From Heterocephalus glaber (taxonomy: Eukaryota; Chordata; Mammalia; Rodentia; Bathyergidae), in the NCBI RefSeq assembly GCF_000247695.1, contig NW_004624882.1, forward strand, positions 156,663 to 220,662: a stretch of DNA of 64,000 nucleotides, read 5' to 3'. Under the pieces are notes generated by a model. The model had not been told where the DNA came from and ran no database searches. It saw only the letters and a list, made by a program, of their open reading frames with translations. Both the position numbers and the translations under genes were made by a program. Position 1 is the stretch's first letter. Every line of letters begins with the position of its first letter. Shown here piece by piece: positions 41,472 to 52,552 of the stretch.

Positions 41472-41962
41472 AATGTTTATTATCCAGACCCCAGAAATTC
41501 CACGTTTGGAAATCCATTCCAAAGAAATCACCTGAAATTCAGAAAAAGGCTACATGCATTAAGATATTTCTCACACTGTTGATTACATTTGTAAAAAGTT
41601 GTCTAAAAATTGGGGCATGCTGAGGTAAATCATTGCATATAAGGCTATTGGAATAATCATGGTAAAAGTGTGATTTTCAGACAATGTTGAGTGAAAACGC
41701 CTTTTCAAGAATTGTACACTGTCATGTGAATGCACAATGAATATATGTGAAATATACACATATAAAAACAGTGGTTACATTCAGGTCTTAGGGGGTGTGC
41801 TATTTTTCTTTTTGTCTTCCCCATTTTTCCATAATGAACTTTTGTTATTTTTAGCATAAAATAATTCAAATTTTAATTCATTCAAATCATTAAATTGTGC
41901 TTTTTCTTATAGCAAATAATTATGGTTACGAGCTATTGCCTGTATTTTCTGGTTGTCCAGAA
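41472..41962. other. Intergenic; possible old L1 remnant
   Basis: 'gtgattttcagacaatgttg', 'cttttcaagaattgtacact' and 'ggggtgtgctatttttcttt' suggest an L1ME-type 3' UTR, too diverged to fix. Confidence 0.35.
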
Positions 41963-42300
41963 CAACATTTCTCAAACTTTAATGTATATGCAAATCACAC
42001 GGGATTTTGTTTTGTTTTGTTTTGTTTTGTTTCAGTACTGAGGATTGAACCAGAGCCTTTGCACTGAGCTATATCTCCAGCCCTTTTTTACTTTTTATTT
42101 TGAGACTGGGTCATCCTAAGCTGCTAAATTGCCCGGGTTGGGCTCAAATTTAGGATCCTCCTGCCTTGGCCTCCCAGAGTGCTGGAATTACAAGCATGCA
42201 CCACCATGCCCATCAGGATCTTGTTAAAATGCAGGTTCACACAGGACAGACCTAGGGGTTGAGGGGTCTGTACTTCTGACAAACTCCTGGGACTGTAGCT
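41963..42300 (+). repeat. MER5A fragment split by a B4 SINE
   Basis: Left piece 'acatttctcaaactttaatg' with 'tgcaaatcacacgggatttt'; right piece 'cttgttaaaatgcaggttca' with 'gacagacctaggggttgagg'. MER5A order resumes after the SINE. Confidence 0.75.
42012..42215 (-). repeat. B4-type composite SINE with TSD
   Basis: (TTTTG)n tail, inverse ID ('cagtactgaggattgaacca', 'gagctatatctccagccc'), inverse B1 ('ttttgagactgggtcatcct', 'cctgccttggcctcccagag', 'ccaccatgcccatca'). ggattttgtt before and ggatcttgtt after are the likely TSD. Confidence 0.88.
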
Positions 42301-42571
42301 CCATGCACTTGGACCTTGTGTTACGTAGCAACCATGGTGGCTTAAAGCCACGGTATGAGCTCAGTCCTTCTCCAGGCTTTCAGTCTCCCTGGATCTACTT
42401 TCACCTTCCTCTTCTCCCACCAGACTGCTCTTTGTTTTTAAGAGCTCATGTTAACTCAAACTTCTAGCTATAGCCATAACCCAATCATTGGAGTGATAGC
42501 TCACCACATTCACAGATTCAGATTCTGGGGTTTAGGGAAATTGGGGACATTTTTATAATTCTGTCTGCCTA
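42301..42571. other. Intergenic, no recognisable feature
   Basis: No assignment. Confidence 0.35.
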
Positions 42572-42736
42572 TTTTAGGCCAGGTGTGGTGGTAACACCTC
42601 TAATTCCAGCTATTCAGGGCTGAGGCAGTAGGATCTTAAATTCAAGGCCAGCCTGGGCAACTTAGCAAAGATGTGTCTCAAAATAAAAAGCACTGGGGAT
42701 GTAGCTCAGCACTCCCTGGGTTCATTCCCGAGAGGG

Positions 42737-42740
<4 letters not shown>
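42572..42740 (+). repeat. B4-type composite SINE
   Basis: B1 part 'ggccaggtgtggtggtaaca', 'ctgaggcagtaggatcttaa', 'aaggccagcctgggcaactt', followed directly by ID part 'gcactggggatgtagctcag' and 'ctgggttcattcc'. Its tail has become the (GA)n tract. Confidence 0.88.

Positions 42741-42791
<51 letters not shown>
42741..42791. repeat. (GA)n microsatellite
   Basis: AG dinucleotides for about 50 bp directly after the SINE; frames through it are artefacts. Confidence 0.97.
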
Positions 42792-42793
<2 letters not shown>

Positions 42794-43374
42794 ATTTGCC
42801 TATTTTACACACAACTCTACTCTGCACCCTCCACCCTCATATTCTGCAAGTGACAAAAGAAAGCCTCCATAAGGTAGAGTGGCTCACTCTTGATATCTCA
42901 CCTATGTCCCCAGGGTCTCACCTCCACAGTGCCACTGGCCAACCTCTAACTGCCAGTGTGCCCTTCTCTCTGTCTGAGGTCTTTCCCCAGAGCCAAGAAA
43001 ACTGACTTGGCCAAATTAGAGGACCTCTTGGCCTCTATGAGAGCCCTCGCTCTGTGACTGGGCAGCTGATGGATAAGTATCCCTGTACCCCAACTGCCCG
43101 GGGTTAGAGAGCTCTGGGACAAGCATTTGACACCAAACCAGCATGGCTCTGGCACCAGCGACAAGGGAGTTGATACTGAATGAGTACCCTGGAGATGGGG
43201 CCCAGGCATGTACTATCTCTCAGTGATCACATGCTTGTCACAGTTTGACCCAGAGGCTAGAGAAGGCTTGGTCCTCCAGAAGTGAGGAGATTCTCAGCAT
43301 AGAGGTCAGCCTGAACCTGGCCATGAGGCCCACAGCGCTAGTCAATGCATGACTGTCAGATTGGTAACTTTCTC
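42792..43374. other. Intergenic, no recognisable feature
   Basis: Open stretches on either strand have no domain. Confidence 0.4.
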
Positions 43375-43500
43375 CACATTCTCTGAAGCCTGTGAGAATG
43401 CAGATTTCTGGCTTTATCCAAACTGTTGAATCCAAAGCCTACACTTTAACAGCCTCTCTGGGTGACTCTAGTGCATGCTAAAGCTTGGGAAGGACTGCTC
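43375..43500 (+). repeat. MER5A-like fragment
   Basis: 'agaatgcagatttctggctt', 'tgttgaatccaaagcctaca', 'ctctgggtgactctagtgca' and 'tgctaaagcttgggaaggac' run in MER5A order. Confidence 0.65.
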
Positions 43501-43544
43501 TGATCAGAATAGAAATGATCCACAAAGGGACCACAGCAAAGCTA

Positions 43545-43720
43545 TCCCATGTGGCTTTAGAGTCACACTGCATATTAGCTGTGTGACTGTGACACAAGTT
43601 ACTTGTGTGCCAGGGGCCCTGGTTATCTGAGTAGATGGCAGGGATGATCTACCAACACCTATTGCTCCATGAATCATTCTGAGGAATCACTGGAAATGTC
43701 TAGAACATAGGGGCGCTCAT
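43545..43720 (-). repeat. Possible MIR fragment
   Basis: 'ttagagtcacactgcatatt' followed by 'agctgtgtgactgtgacaca' and 'agttacttgtgtgcc' resembles the inverse MIR 3' arm. Confidence 0.5.
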
Positions 43721-43877
43721 TCAAAGGGATCTTCAGGGATTCCTGTAACCCTAGCAACAGCAAGGGTTAATAGAATGAGTATAGTCAAGGCTGTGATAAG
43801 CACTGGTCCATTGCTTCCAGGTAACACAATGACATGTTAACCAAGGCCATTAGACACTTACCTGTGCAGAGCTGCAG

Positions 43878-44290
43878 AGTACCCCTCGCCAAGGTGTCTC
43901 ACCCTAATCCCTGAGCCTGTGAATATGTTACTTTACATGGCAGATGTGATGAAGTTAAGGATCTAGAAGCGGGAAGATGATTATCCAAATGGATCCACTG
44001 GGATCACAAACGTTGCCGGAAGTGAAGGGCAGGGAGAGGCGGAGGAGAATACAATGGATAGTCGAAGAAAGACTGGAGTGATGAGCTTTCAAGATGATGC
44101 CAGGGTCCTTGAGCTGAGGAACACAGGCAGCTGGGAAGAGCTGCAAAGGGCAAGGAAAACCAGTCCTGCTGACACTCTGACTGTATCTCAATGACCCTGA
44201 TTTCACAGTTCTGACTGCCAGAACTGTAAGAGAATACACTCCTGTTGTTTCACGCTGTTAAGCTGCGCTACCTTGCTACAGCACACTGCC
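43878..44290 (+). mobile_element. MLT1-like ERVL-MaLR LTR
   Basis: 'gaatatgttactttacatgg', 'cagatgtgatgaagttaagg', 'ccaaatggatccactgggat', 'tgctgacactctgactgtat', 'gccagaactgtaagagaata' and 'gctacagcacactgcctta' follow the MLT1 order. Confidence 0.85.
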
Positions 44291-44472
44291 TTACACCGGT
44301 GCAAGGTTACCAATGCACCCCAATCCCACAGAGCCCGCCCACCAGCAGAGGTCCCGGAAGTCCCCGAGGGAGGCTAACAAGTCCCACGAGCTGCTCCTGC
44401 AGCCTGGTTCAAGTCCACACTCGGAGTAGGGGTGGCCCAAGAACTTGTTAAAGCAGGGTCTGTAGATCTACC

Positions 44473-44550
44473 GGGCTGCAGGTATGAGTCAGTGGTAGAG
44501 CAGTTGCTTGCCATGCATGAGGCCCTGGATTCCATCCCCAGCACCACAGC
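44473..44550 (+). repeat. ID-type SINE
   Basis: 'gggctgcaggtatgagtcag', 'tggtagagcagttgcttgcc', 'atgcatgaggccctggattc', 'catccccagcacc'. The following 60 bases resemble an L1 3' tip ('cacccaatgacgattgtaat'). Confidence 0.88.
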
Positions 44551-46399
44551 GTGTACCAACACCCAATGACGATTGTAATCAAACATGTACTAATAAAAAT
44601 AATTTTTTAAAAAAATTTTAATATGCTACCTTGGGGTAAAAAGAAGCACATATATGTTTCTTGCTTGTGTATGCATGTTTTAAAACCAAAAAAAGATAAG
44701 TTTCCCTAGCAGATAGCTTTTGATCCAGGAAGTCAAGTGCCTGCCTATCACAAGCATCCCCAGATAATTCTACTGAGTGACTGACAATCAGCCAGAGACA
44801 TGAACAGCCTGAGCGGCTCCAAGCATGGAAACTTCTTGCTGTCTGGCAGGCCGGTGGCAGGAAGAGGCTTTGAGGTCTCCTCACACTGATCCATTGCATG
44901 GAGGGCTCCCTCCTGAGCTTCTGAATCTGTTATCCTGAATGACCATCAGATGTGGGGGGCACTGTGTAGACAATGGAGACATTGGCAGAGAGCGTGGACT
45001 GCTGCTTTTCGGGACCAATAGCACCATGCCACTCGGCCTCAGCCTACCCAAAGCACAACGGGCTGGGAAGAGTGACTGCAGGCAGTGCCACCCTCTGGCT
45101 CTTTACCAAGGACACAGTCCTCCAGGGATGCCCAGCCATCTCCACACCATTTGGCTGAGCCTGGTCAACACAAAGAAAAGCATAAGAAAGGAAGCCTGGG
45201 TCTGATAGGAATCGGGAGAGGAAATGGAAGCCTTTAAACAAAACAAAACAAAAAAAAAAAAAAGAGGAGGTGGAGGAATAAGAAAAAGGAAATCAGAAAA
45301 AGACAGATTGAGAACAGGCAGTGATTATGAGTAAGACGTGAGAACAACAAGGAGACAACTGCTGTGGGTCTGAGCCAAGGACACTGTGGGGGTGGGAGAA
45401 TGGGGTGTGAGCAGCCTGCAGCTCCTGCCAAAGCCAGTGGGCGATGGCGTGACACTGTCCTCTACATCAGTCCGTTTTACACATGAGCACGGGCCTGCTG
45501 CATCACCTGCAGTGCGGAACAATGAACTATGAGACAGTCTGAGCTCATAGGGAAAAACAGCTCACTAAAGGAAAGCCATGTACGCTGGCTTTCGAACTCT
45601 ATTCCGACGATAATGCTACCCAAAGGGGAGAGATGACGATACTTGCGCAAGTGCACGCACGTGAATGCTTCCATGTGCATCTCCACCCATCCATATAGAT
45701 TCACAAAGCAAACATTTGGAGGTCACTCCTCAGTTGGAAGATGTTCTGGGGACACAGGAGCACACATACATACAAGCACAAGCACGCGTGCATACACACA
45801 AACAAGCCTCTCAAAGAAGCCACAGTAAGGAGTGAGTAGAAATGTTGGATTCGCCCATACTCAGACCTGTTGCAGCTGGGCTGCTCCAGAACTGTAGTTA
45901 CCATGTGTCCACGGGGAGGATTTGAACCCTGGTCTGCCTAAATTCAGCTGAATCACTAAGCCACTTCCCTGCTGGGTGTATTTTGCAGAGCTCACAACAC
46001 ACCCCCCGTTTGCCCTTCTTGCTAGGATCTCATAATTAACTTCTCCGGGGAGGGAGCCAGGCTCACATGGCCAGCATCAAGGTGAGATGCAACAGGCAAG
46101 GGAACAAACTTCCCCAAGGACCTGTCCTGAAGGCCCACCCAAGACACCAAGCCCTCCCCAGGGGCACCCCACTAATTCTGTGCTCAGCTGTTGTGAAGGC
46201 GTGAGGCACTTCCACAAAGGAGAGAGAGCTGGTTTTCTAAGATATCAATCTGCTCTCACCACCCACGCAAAGCTCCGTAGCAAAGTGGGAGCCCAAAGCA
46301 GAGAGGGTAAAGCTTCAATAGCCGCCCTCCTACACACTTTCTCCAGGCCCTGTGCTGCGGGACAGAGACGTACACATTCAAAGGTCGACTAGCAAGTTG
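44551..46399. other. Intergenic, about 1.8 kb without a recognised gene
   Basis: Contains an A-rich run (45240-45265) and a CA/CACA-rich patch (45755-45805). Several open stretches up to about 100 codons lack domains. Confidence 0.4.
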
Positions 46400-46960
46400 G
46401 CTTTCTAAATGGCACTGGGCACGATAAGTTTAAATCACAAAACCACTGTTTTCAAATGCATGCGGGGCAGAGAAATACAGGAGAAAGGAAGGATAATGGG
46501 GTGCTATTCAGGGGTGAAAATAATGCTGTGCTTTATAATTGCTTCAGAATCAGTCATTTGAGAGTACAAAGAAAGAAATTAACTGAGATAAAATTCCCTT
46601 TTGGGGATGTAATTATGATTACTCTAAAGCAATCATTATTCATTTTACATATTGAGAAATTGCTCCCAAAATGTGACCTGTTTGGAGATGAAAAGCTGCT
46701 TCAGTGTAATGCTAATAAATGATTTTTATTTGTTATCTCAAATTCAATTGCATTTTAAGAAATCAAAAGAAATGTAACAGTTTTTGGAATTAGAATTACA
46801 ATTTTTTGGCCTTATTAATAAAAAGGACATAATGTAGGTTGACTGATGGGCTGATATTTTATCCTTGTGTGTGCTATGCTTTAATTTATGACCTACAAAA
46901 CACAAAGGATATTTTTACACTCCTAACTAGACAAAGGAGGGCGAAGAATGAATAGAAGTA
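46400..46960. promoter_or_regulatory. Candidate conserved noncoding element
   Basis: An AT-rich block free of recognisable repeats, dense in homeodomain-type cores: 'gtaattatgattac', 'gctaataaatga', 'attagaattacaat', 'cttattaata' and 'ctttaatttatgac'. Such composition is typical of developmental enhancers in gene-poor regions. This is inference from base pattern only; no conservation data. Confidence 0.3.
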
Positions 46961-47124
46961 TGGGTTGGGGCAGATCGGATGACAGGGAAGGCAGTACTAG
47001 CTACCTCCTGGCCAGCTCTGTCTTTGACAAATAGCAAAAAATGGAAAGAAAGGACAAAATGCAAAGTGGATACTCTGCTGAAAGGGGAACTGAGATAAAT
47101 TGAATGTGGGAAAGAGAAAAATAC

Positions 47125-47280
47125 TGAGTAGCTGTTATTTAAATCTTCATAGCAACCGTGCAAGGCTACTTGTCCTCACCTTCCAAGTGGGAAAACTAAA
47201 CCTCTGCTAATAGGGCCAGAGGGGTAGTTTGATCCCAGGTCTATCTGCTATTCATTCATTCATTCATTCAACAAACATTC
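47125..47280 (+). repeat. MIR fragment followed by (ATTC)n
   Basis: 'catagcaaccgtgcaaggct', 'accttccaagtgggaaaact' and 'agaggggtagtttgatccca' are MIR-like. 'attcattcattcattcattc' then 'aacaaacattcagtgag' is a common old-repeat edge. Confidence 0.6.
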
Positions 47281-47366
47281 AGTGAGAGACTGAGGAAACA
47301 GGGAAAGAGGGAGAAGAGTCCAGCTGACCTTTAAGGCATCTCCAGGCAAGCTGAGAATGAACACCT

Positions 47367-47680
47367 CTGCTATGGTCTATGTTTGTGACCCCCAAATTCA
47401 TATGTTGACATTCCCAAGGTGATAGTATTAGGAGGGGATTAGTGCTCTTATAAAGGGGATTCCATAGACCTCCAGCTGCTCCCACCATGTGAAAACACAG
47501 GGAGAAGATGGCTTTCCATCATACAGGAAACAGCCCTCACCAGACAACTGCTGCTGCCTTGATCCTGGACTTTCCAGACCCCAGAACTGGGAGAAACACA
47601 TTTCTATTGTTTATAAACCATCCAGTCTATGTGATCTTGCTACAGCAGCCCCTAAAACTAGGACAACCTCCTATTCCTTT
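47367..47680 (+). mobile_element. MaLR-like LTR (MLT1/MST type)
   Basis: 'tgacccccaaattcatatgt', 'aaggtgatagtattaggagg', 'tagtgctcttataaagggga', 'accatgtgaaaacacaggga', 'cctcaccagacaactgctgc', 'ttgatcctggactttccaga' and 'agaactgggagaaacacatt' follow a standard MaLR LTR. Confidence 0.85.
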
Positions 47681-47904
47681 CACCAGAGTTCTGGATTTCA
47701 AGCCTGTCAGTGGATTCTGCAGGACTTTACAAACATGATCACAGGCCCTTTGGGCCACAGGGGACAGAAGGTACATCAGGAGACTGGATTGAAAGAAGAA
47801 CAGGAAGCAAGACATTGATTCAACACATCGTGGCAGTAATGGCAAAAACATGATGTCTGAATGTATGAAAATGCTACAGTGAAACCTATTTTCTATATAA
47901 TTAA
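47681..47904. other. Intergenic, no recognisable feature
   Basis: No assignment. Confidence 0.35.
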
Positions 47905-48350
47905 ATTGCACTAATAAAAATACGCAGATACCCTAAACATCCAACAATAATATTCTATTGAACATGTTATGATATATGAAGGAATACTACCCAGCCATTT
48001 AGCGTGTGTCTACTTATTGGCATGGACAGTGTTTACAGCATAGTAAATGAATATTGAAGAGTGAAAAATTATATACACCATATATATCATCTCAGTCATA
48101 AAATATATATACACCATAAAAAACTATATATACTATCCCAGTCATAAAACAATAAAAATATCCAACATATGAATGGCAAGTCTAAAAGAATACATATCAA
48201 CATATTAACAGGATCATCTCAGGGTTCTGCAATGATGGGTACTTTTGTTCCCCTTTTGTTACTTATATATTACAGTTTTCCACAGTAACTCCCCCTTTCC
48301 TTACCTATATGTTATAGTTTCTCACAATTAATGAGTATAACAACAGAAAA
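47905..48350 (+). repeat. Old L1ME-type 3' end with a local duplication
   Basis: 'gatatatgaaggaatactac', 'ccagccatttagcgtgtgtc' and 'tctcagggttctgcaatgat' fit L1ME. 'cagtcataaa' recurs within 50 bp along with 'tatatacaccata', a local tandem duplication. Confidence 0.7.
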
Positions 48351-48629
48351 GTAAACCTGGAAGCAGCGCTTTACCCAAACTGTGCATTCAAACACTCTCT
48401 ATGAACCTCCTGTCCTCTCCTATTCTCCAGAGATAGGGTATATAGATAGAAAAGAGATAAGAAAATCATCATTAAAAGTTGTACTTGTAAAAAGACCACA
48501 ATTTCAGGGACCCAAAGTCACCTAAGGCAACCCATATCAACTTCCCTTGGTTAAATTTAGACTTCTTTGCTTCCAGACCTATGACAACCAAAATTCCTTA
48601 GGAATACTGAAAGTCCATAAATTGACTGA
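48351..48629. other. Intergenic, no recognisable feature
   Basis: No assignment. Confidence 0.35.
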
Positions 48630-49060
48630 ATCGAGAAAGTAAGGAGCAGGAACCTGATCCTAAGATAAAGGACCGGGTTGAGAGAATTCAAAGAATGCTT
48701 AAATTATTTATCTTTTTTTTTAAAAAAAAGAGACCCATGCCTGTAAAATGGGCAGTTCCTGCCTGGAGGATGGGCCACTTTCTCCTGGGTTTTTCACCCC
48801 CTCAAGAGAAGCATAAATGTTCCCCATTCCAGGAAATTTTGTGACCCTCTCTCTTGATGGCCCACACTCTATATCTTTGAGTGTGTACTTTTGAATTTCT
48901 GCTTAATAAAACCCTTCCTGTTCCCCTTACTGACTAGTCCTGGAAATTCTTTTTCCTATTCTATGAGTAGGATGGATTAGGTTCTTATCTCACCTTCTGG
49001 AACCTTCTTGGGCCCTGTCTGGTGATACTCCTACTTCCACAAGCAAGCTTCGGCCAGTGG
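48630..49060 (+). mobile_element. Retroviral-type LTR, class not fixed
   Basis: 'gaggatgggccactttctcc', 'aagagaagcataaatgttcc', 'ttttgaatttctgcttaata' with AATAAA at about 48904, then a T-rich 3' part ending 'ggccctgtctggtgatac'. The layout (upstream U3-like block, polyA signal, downstream U5-like block) is LTR-like. No internal genes are present. Could be a class I endogenous retroviral solo LTR. Confidence 0.5.
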
Positions 49061-49127
49061 AATTCCTGGTCTCTCAAGGACAAAGACTTGCCCAAAACTA
49101 AACTGCAGGCAGCCTAGTCAGTGGGGT

Positions 49128-49217
49128 ACACTTTTTCTTGCAGTAGTAGGGATGGAACCCGGGGCCTTATGCATGCCAGGCAAGTAGCCTGCCACAGAGC
49201 CACACTCCCAGGCCCAG
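49128..49217 (-). repeat. ID-type SINE
   Basis: 'gcagtagtagggatggaacc', 'cggggccttatgcatgccag' and 'ctgccacagagccacactcc' read as inverse ID. Confidence 0.85.
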
Positions 49218-49528
49218 CTTCTAATTGGATGCTTCTATGAAAGGAAGTTGTTGAGTCTTATGACTGCTGTCAGCAATTTCCAGTTCCAATAACAAGCAAG
49301 TCTGAGCTCCATGGTTAAGGCACTACTGGACTCTGAATCTTTATACGGCCATCTGCAAGGCTTTGACAAAACTTTCCTGCCACCTCTATTTCATGAGTCC
49401 ATTGGGGAAATTTCTGGCGATGTGTAGAGTGCATCTGAAAATATAGGGTCAATTTATAACTAGGGTTTGAGCACATTTTAAGAAAAAGAGATGATCATAA
49501 GGAACCAGAACACACCACATTCCAACAG
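49218..49528. other. Intergenic, no recognisable feature
   Basis: No assignment. Confidence 0.35.
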
Positions 49529-49722
49529 TAGCCAGGCATGATGGCACACACCTGTCTTTATCCCAGCGTTCTAGGAGGCTGAAGCAGGAGGATTGCAAGT
49601 TTGAGCCCAGCCCAGGCAATTTAATGACTTAGCAAGACCCTATTTAAAATTTTTTAAAAAAGAACCAAGGGCATAGCTCAGTGCAAAGGCCCTGGATTCA
49701 ATGCCTAGTTCCCTAGGCCAAA
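49529..49722 (+). repeat. B4-type composite SINE
   Basis: B1 part 'tagccaggcatgatggcaca', 'ggaggctgaagcaggaggat', 'gagcccagcccaggcaattt', then ID part 'accaagggcatagctcagtg' and 'ctggattcaatgcc'. Confidence 0.88.
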
Positions 49723-50454
49723 ATTTTTTTTTAAAGTTTATATAAATGTAAAAATAAGTCTCAGGAGTTTGCTCCCCACCCCCAACTTCATTGCTTTCCT
49801 GCATAAAGTTTCTAGACGAAAGAAGAGGGACACGTGAACACCCTGTCTGGCCTTCAAGAGATGTTGAGGCAGAGAGACGGTCCTTTGCAGGAAAGGAGAG
49901 CTCTGAAACCGTCTCCTAGGAGACCGGTACACTGCATGTGCTCTTGACCTTGGATGCGATGTGTTACAGAAACTGGTTCCTTCTCTGAGACCACTTCTGG
50001 GCATTAAAATGCGCAGGGAGTTGCATACTTGTTAAATCTTTCTTTTTGGGGTCTAAGTGGGCCTTACTCACTTGCATTTTGGAAACCACCCTGTTCACAG
50101 GTGCCTTTCCCACCTGAACAGCTGAATCAACTTAGAATGTTATGTGTGCTAAACAGAGGGAGGCCTTTTTCCACAACAGAAGTTGTTATTTCCTTGTGGA
50201 CAACATAGAGAAATGCGTGCTGGGTGTCAGCACTATCGGGGAGTATGCAGGTGGCTGGAAACATTTGTGCTCAAAGAAAGCTGGTCAATGAATTGAGGTC
50301 AGCCTGAAAGAAGAAAGATTGTCAGGATCAATATATTTATCCACAGGATAGAGGAAAATTTAGGTATATCCACTAAAAGTAGGATGGATAGCTAATATGT
50401 TAGGTAGAAGAATCAATATGTAGAATGATGTTTATAAGTTATCATGATTTTCTT
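49723..50454. other. Intergenic, no recognisable feature
   Basis: A minus-strand 88-codon open stretch (49738-50004) has no domain. Confidence 0.4.
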
Positions 50455-50612
50455 TTTCTTTTGGAACTGAAACTACAGCCCCAGTTCCTTTTTATTTTAA
50501 GGCAGGGTCTCTCTGAGTTACTAAATTGCCCAGGCAGGACTTGAACTTGTGATCCTCCTGCCTCAGCCTCCAGGGTGCTGGATTACAGTAGTGAACCACC
50601 ACACTTGGTTGA
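50455..50612 (-). repeat. B4/B1-type SINE
   Basis: A shortened inverse ID ('ttggaactgaaactacagcc') joins inverse B1 ('taaggcagggtctctctgag', 'ttgcccaggcaggacttgaa', 'cctgcctcagcctccagggt', 'gaaccaccacacttggtt'). Confidence 0.87.
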
Positions 50613-50655
50613 TATTTTTTATGTGAACAAGAATTTTGAAGATCTTTGTGTTGTG

Positions 50656-50748
50656 GCTGGGGATGTAGCTCAGTAGTACAGCACTTGTCTAGAATGTATG
50701 AAGCCCTAGGTTCAATTCCTAGCATGGCAAAAAATAAGTAAATAAAAG
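50656..50748 (+). repeat. ID-type SINE
   Basis: 'gtggctggggatgtagctca', 'gtagtacagcacttgtctag', 'gaagccctaggttcaattcc', 'tagcatgg' and an A-rich tail. Confidence 0.9.
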
Positions 50749-50784
50749 ATCATTGTGTTTAGAATTATATAAATTCATATTAAG

Positions 50785-50900
50785 GAGCTATTCATTCATT
50801 TAACAAAGACTTGAACACTTGATATAGTCTGTACACAGGAATTACAGTGGTGATCAAAATAAAGAAGGTCCCTGCCCATGTGGAATATCCAATCTATAGA
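50785..50900 (+). repeat. Ancient L2/MIR-like fragment
   Basis: 'gctattcattcatttaacaa', 'ggaattacagtggtgatcaa' and 'aggtccctgcccatgtggaa' match the common old-repeat line 'ctgcccttgtggagcttaca'. Confidence 0.6.
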
Positions 50901-52495
50901 GTAAAACTGACAAAGAAATAAAGTGAGGCCCTGGGCACAAGCCAGCAGGCCACACCAGCCACATGGCATGACCATCCACCAACTCCAAGTGGGTTTGTAT
51001 TTTGCTTTCCCTTGGTGTGGGGCAGCAAAGGCACAGATTAACCAAATGACCTGTTCCCAGATGAGGACAATGCCAGGGGAGAGAAGGGAAGCCTGGAAAG
51101 CAAGTAGACCCAAGGAAAAAGTATGGACCTGGCCAGAAACTTCAGAGACTCCAATGTTACCTATCCAAAGTGACTGGGCGAGAGACAACCACAGGAGACC
51201 ACCAAAGAGAGGGTGTGAGCCAGGCATAGATCCCCCTGAGGAGTGTAAGCTCAGGCTAGGAAGAACAGGCCCTGCTTTTCATAGGGAACAACAAGCATCT
51301 ATATTAATCCCAAGAGTCCACTTAAACCCCCACTCTGTAGCCTACATTCAGCAGAGACCAGAGGGCTGATCATGTTTCCTATCTACCAACATGAGCAAGG
51401 GCGTGTGTTAGCTTGGCCAGTAACCACAGTCTGGGGTGAATGGACAGAGGGGCCTCAGGTGCAGGGAGGTCACCTTAAAAACCCACAGGCCCTAAAGCAA
51501 GGTGGAGAAAATCATGGCTAGCTGGATTTCAAGACTGCAGATCCTGGAAAGAAAGTACTCATTCAAAAACACAGACGAATGTTTTCTTTGACGCGATCTT
51601 TTTTAAAATTTTTTTCTAATTTTTATTATTTTCTCTTTCCTTCTTCAGATTTTTTCTCCACTTTTTAAGTTTTCCTCTTTTAGTTTCTTTTCACTTCTTT
51701 TCTGTTTCCCTTTTAATTTTTCCCTTCCTTCTCATCTTTAATTTTTCCTGTATTTCCTCTTTTTCTTGTTCATTCTTTCCTCTGTTTTCTAACACTATTA
51801 ATTTCCTTTTACTCTTCAATAAGATTCCCATATGTCACTTTTCTCTCCATCTTCTCATATCTCCCTGATTAATTTTTCAAATTTTACTTATTTCATTCTC
51901 TGGTTCCCAACCCCTCTACCTTTACTAGTACAACTACTAAGCTTTGTGAATCTCTAGATAGCTAGTTAACTCTATGCTATTACTGTAGACTACTGTTCTA
52001 TTTTTACTGGATATAGAGTTGTTTCAATTAGTAGATATTCACTATAGGTCAATAGTAGGTAAATATTTGATTTGTTTTAGTGTTCATACTATAATTGTTG
52101 ACTTCTTTTCAATGGTTAATGGTGGTAAATTATTGGTCTTTAGGGTTAAACAATATTCAGTTTGTCTTTGGTGCTATAATTGATGCTGATTTTATTACTA
52201 TAGCTAATGTGACATAGTTGTGTTGCTATTAATTGATTTTCTTGGGATCCCAATATCTGGATTGACTTGGAGTCTTTAACAATACTATGGCCCATTCATG
52301 GACAACAGGGTACCGGGCCAAACATGCTGCAACCTCCCATTGCAAGTAAACGAGAGTGGTTGGATGCTGGGACAGAAGTAAAGGCCAATACTTAGCCATC
52401 CCTAGAGGACACTGCTAAAAAGTAGACAATAACGAAAGAGTGCTTCATACAGCAACAAAGCTTTCCACTGCGATCAACTCAAAAGCCTCAACACA

Positions 52496-52497
<2 letters not shown>

Positions 52498-52530
<33 letters not shown>
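52498..52530. repeat. (CA)n microsatellite
   Basis: About 32 bp of AC dinucleotides just upstream of the L1 ORF1 start. Confidence 0.95.
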
Positions 52531-52531
<1 letters not shown>

Positions 52532-52552
52532 GAAAAAAAACAGAAAAATAAT

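Noticed and set aside
48630..49060. Complete endogenous retrovirus
   Set aside because: Only an LTR-like block is present; no internal gag, pol or env similarity on either side.
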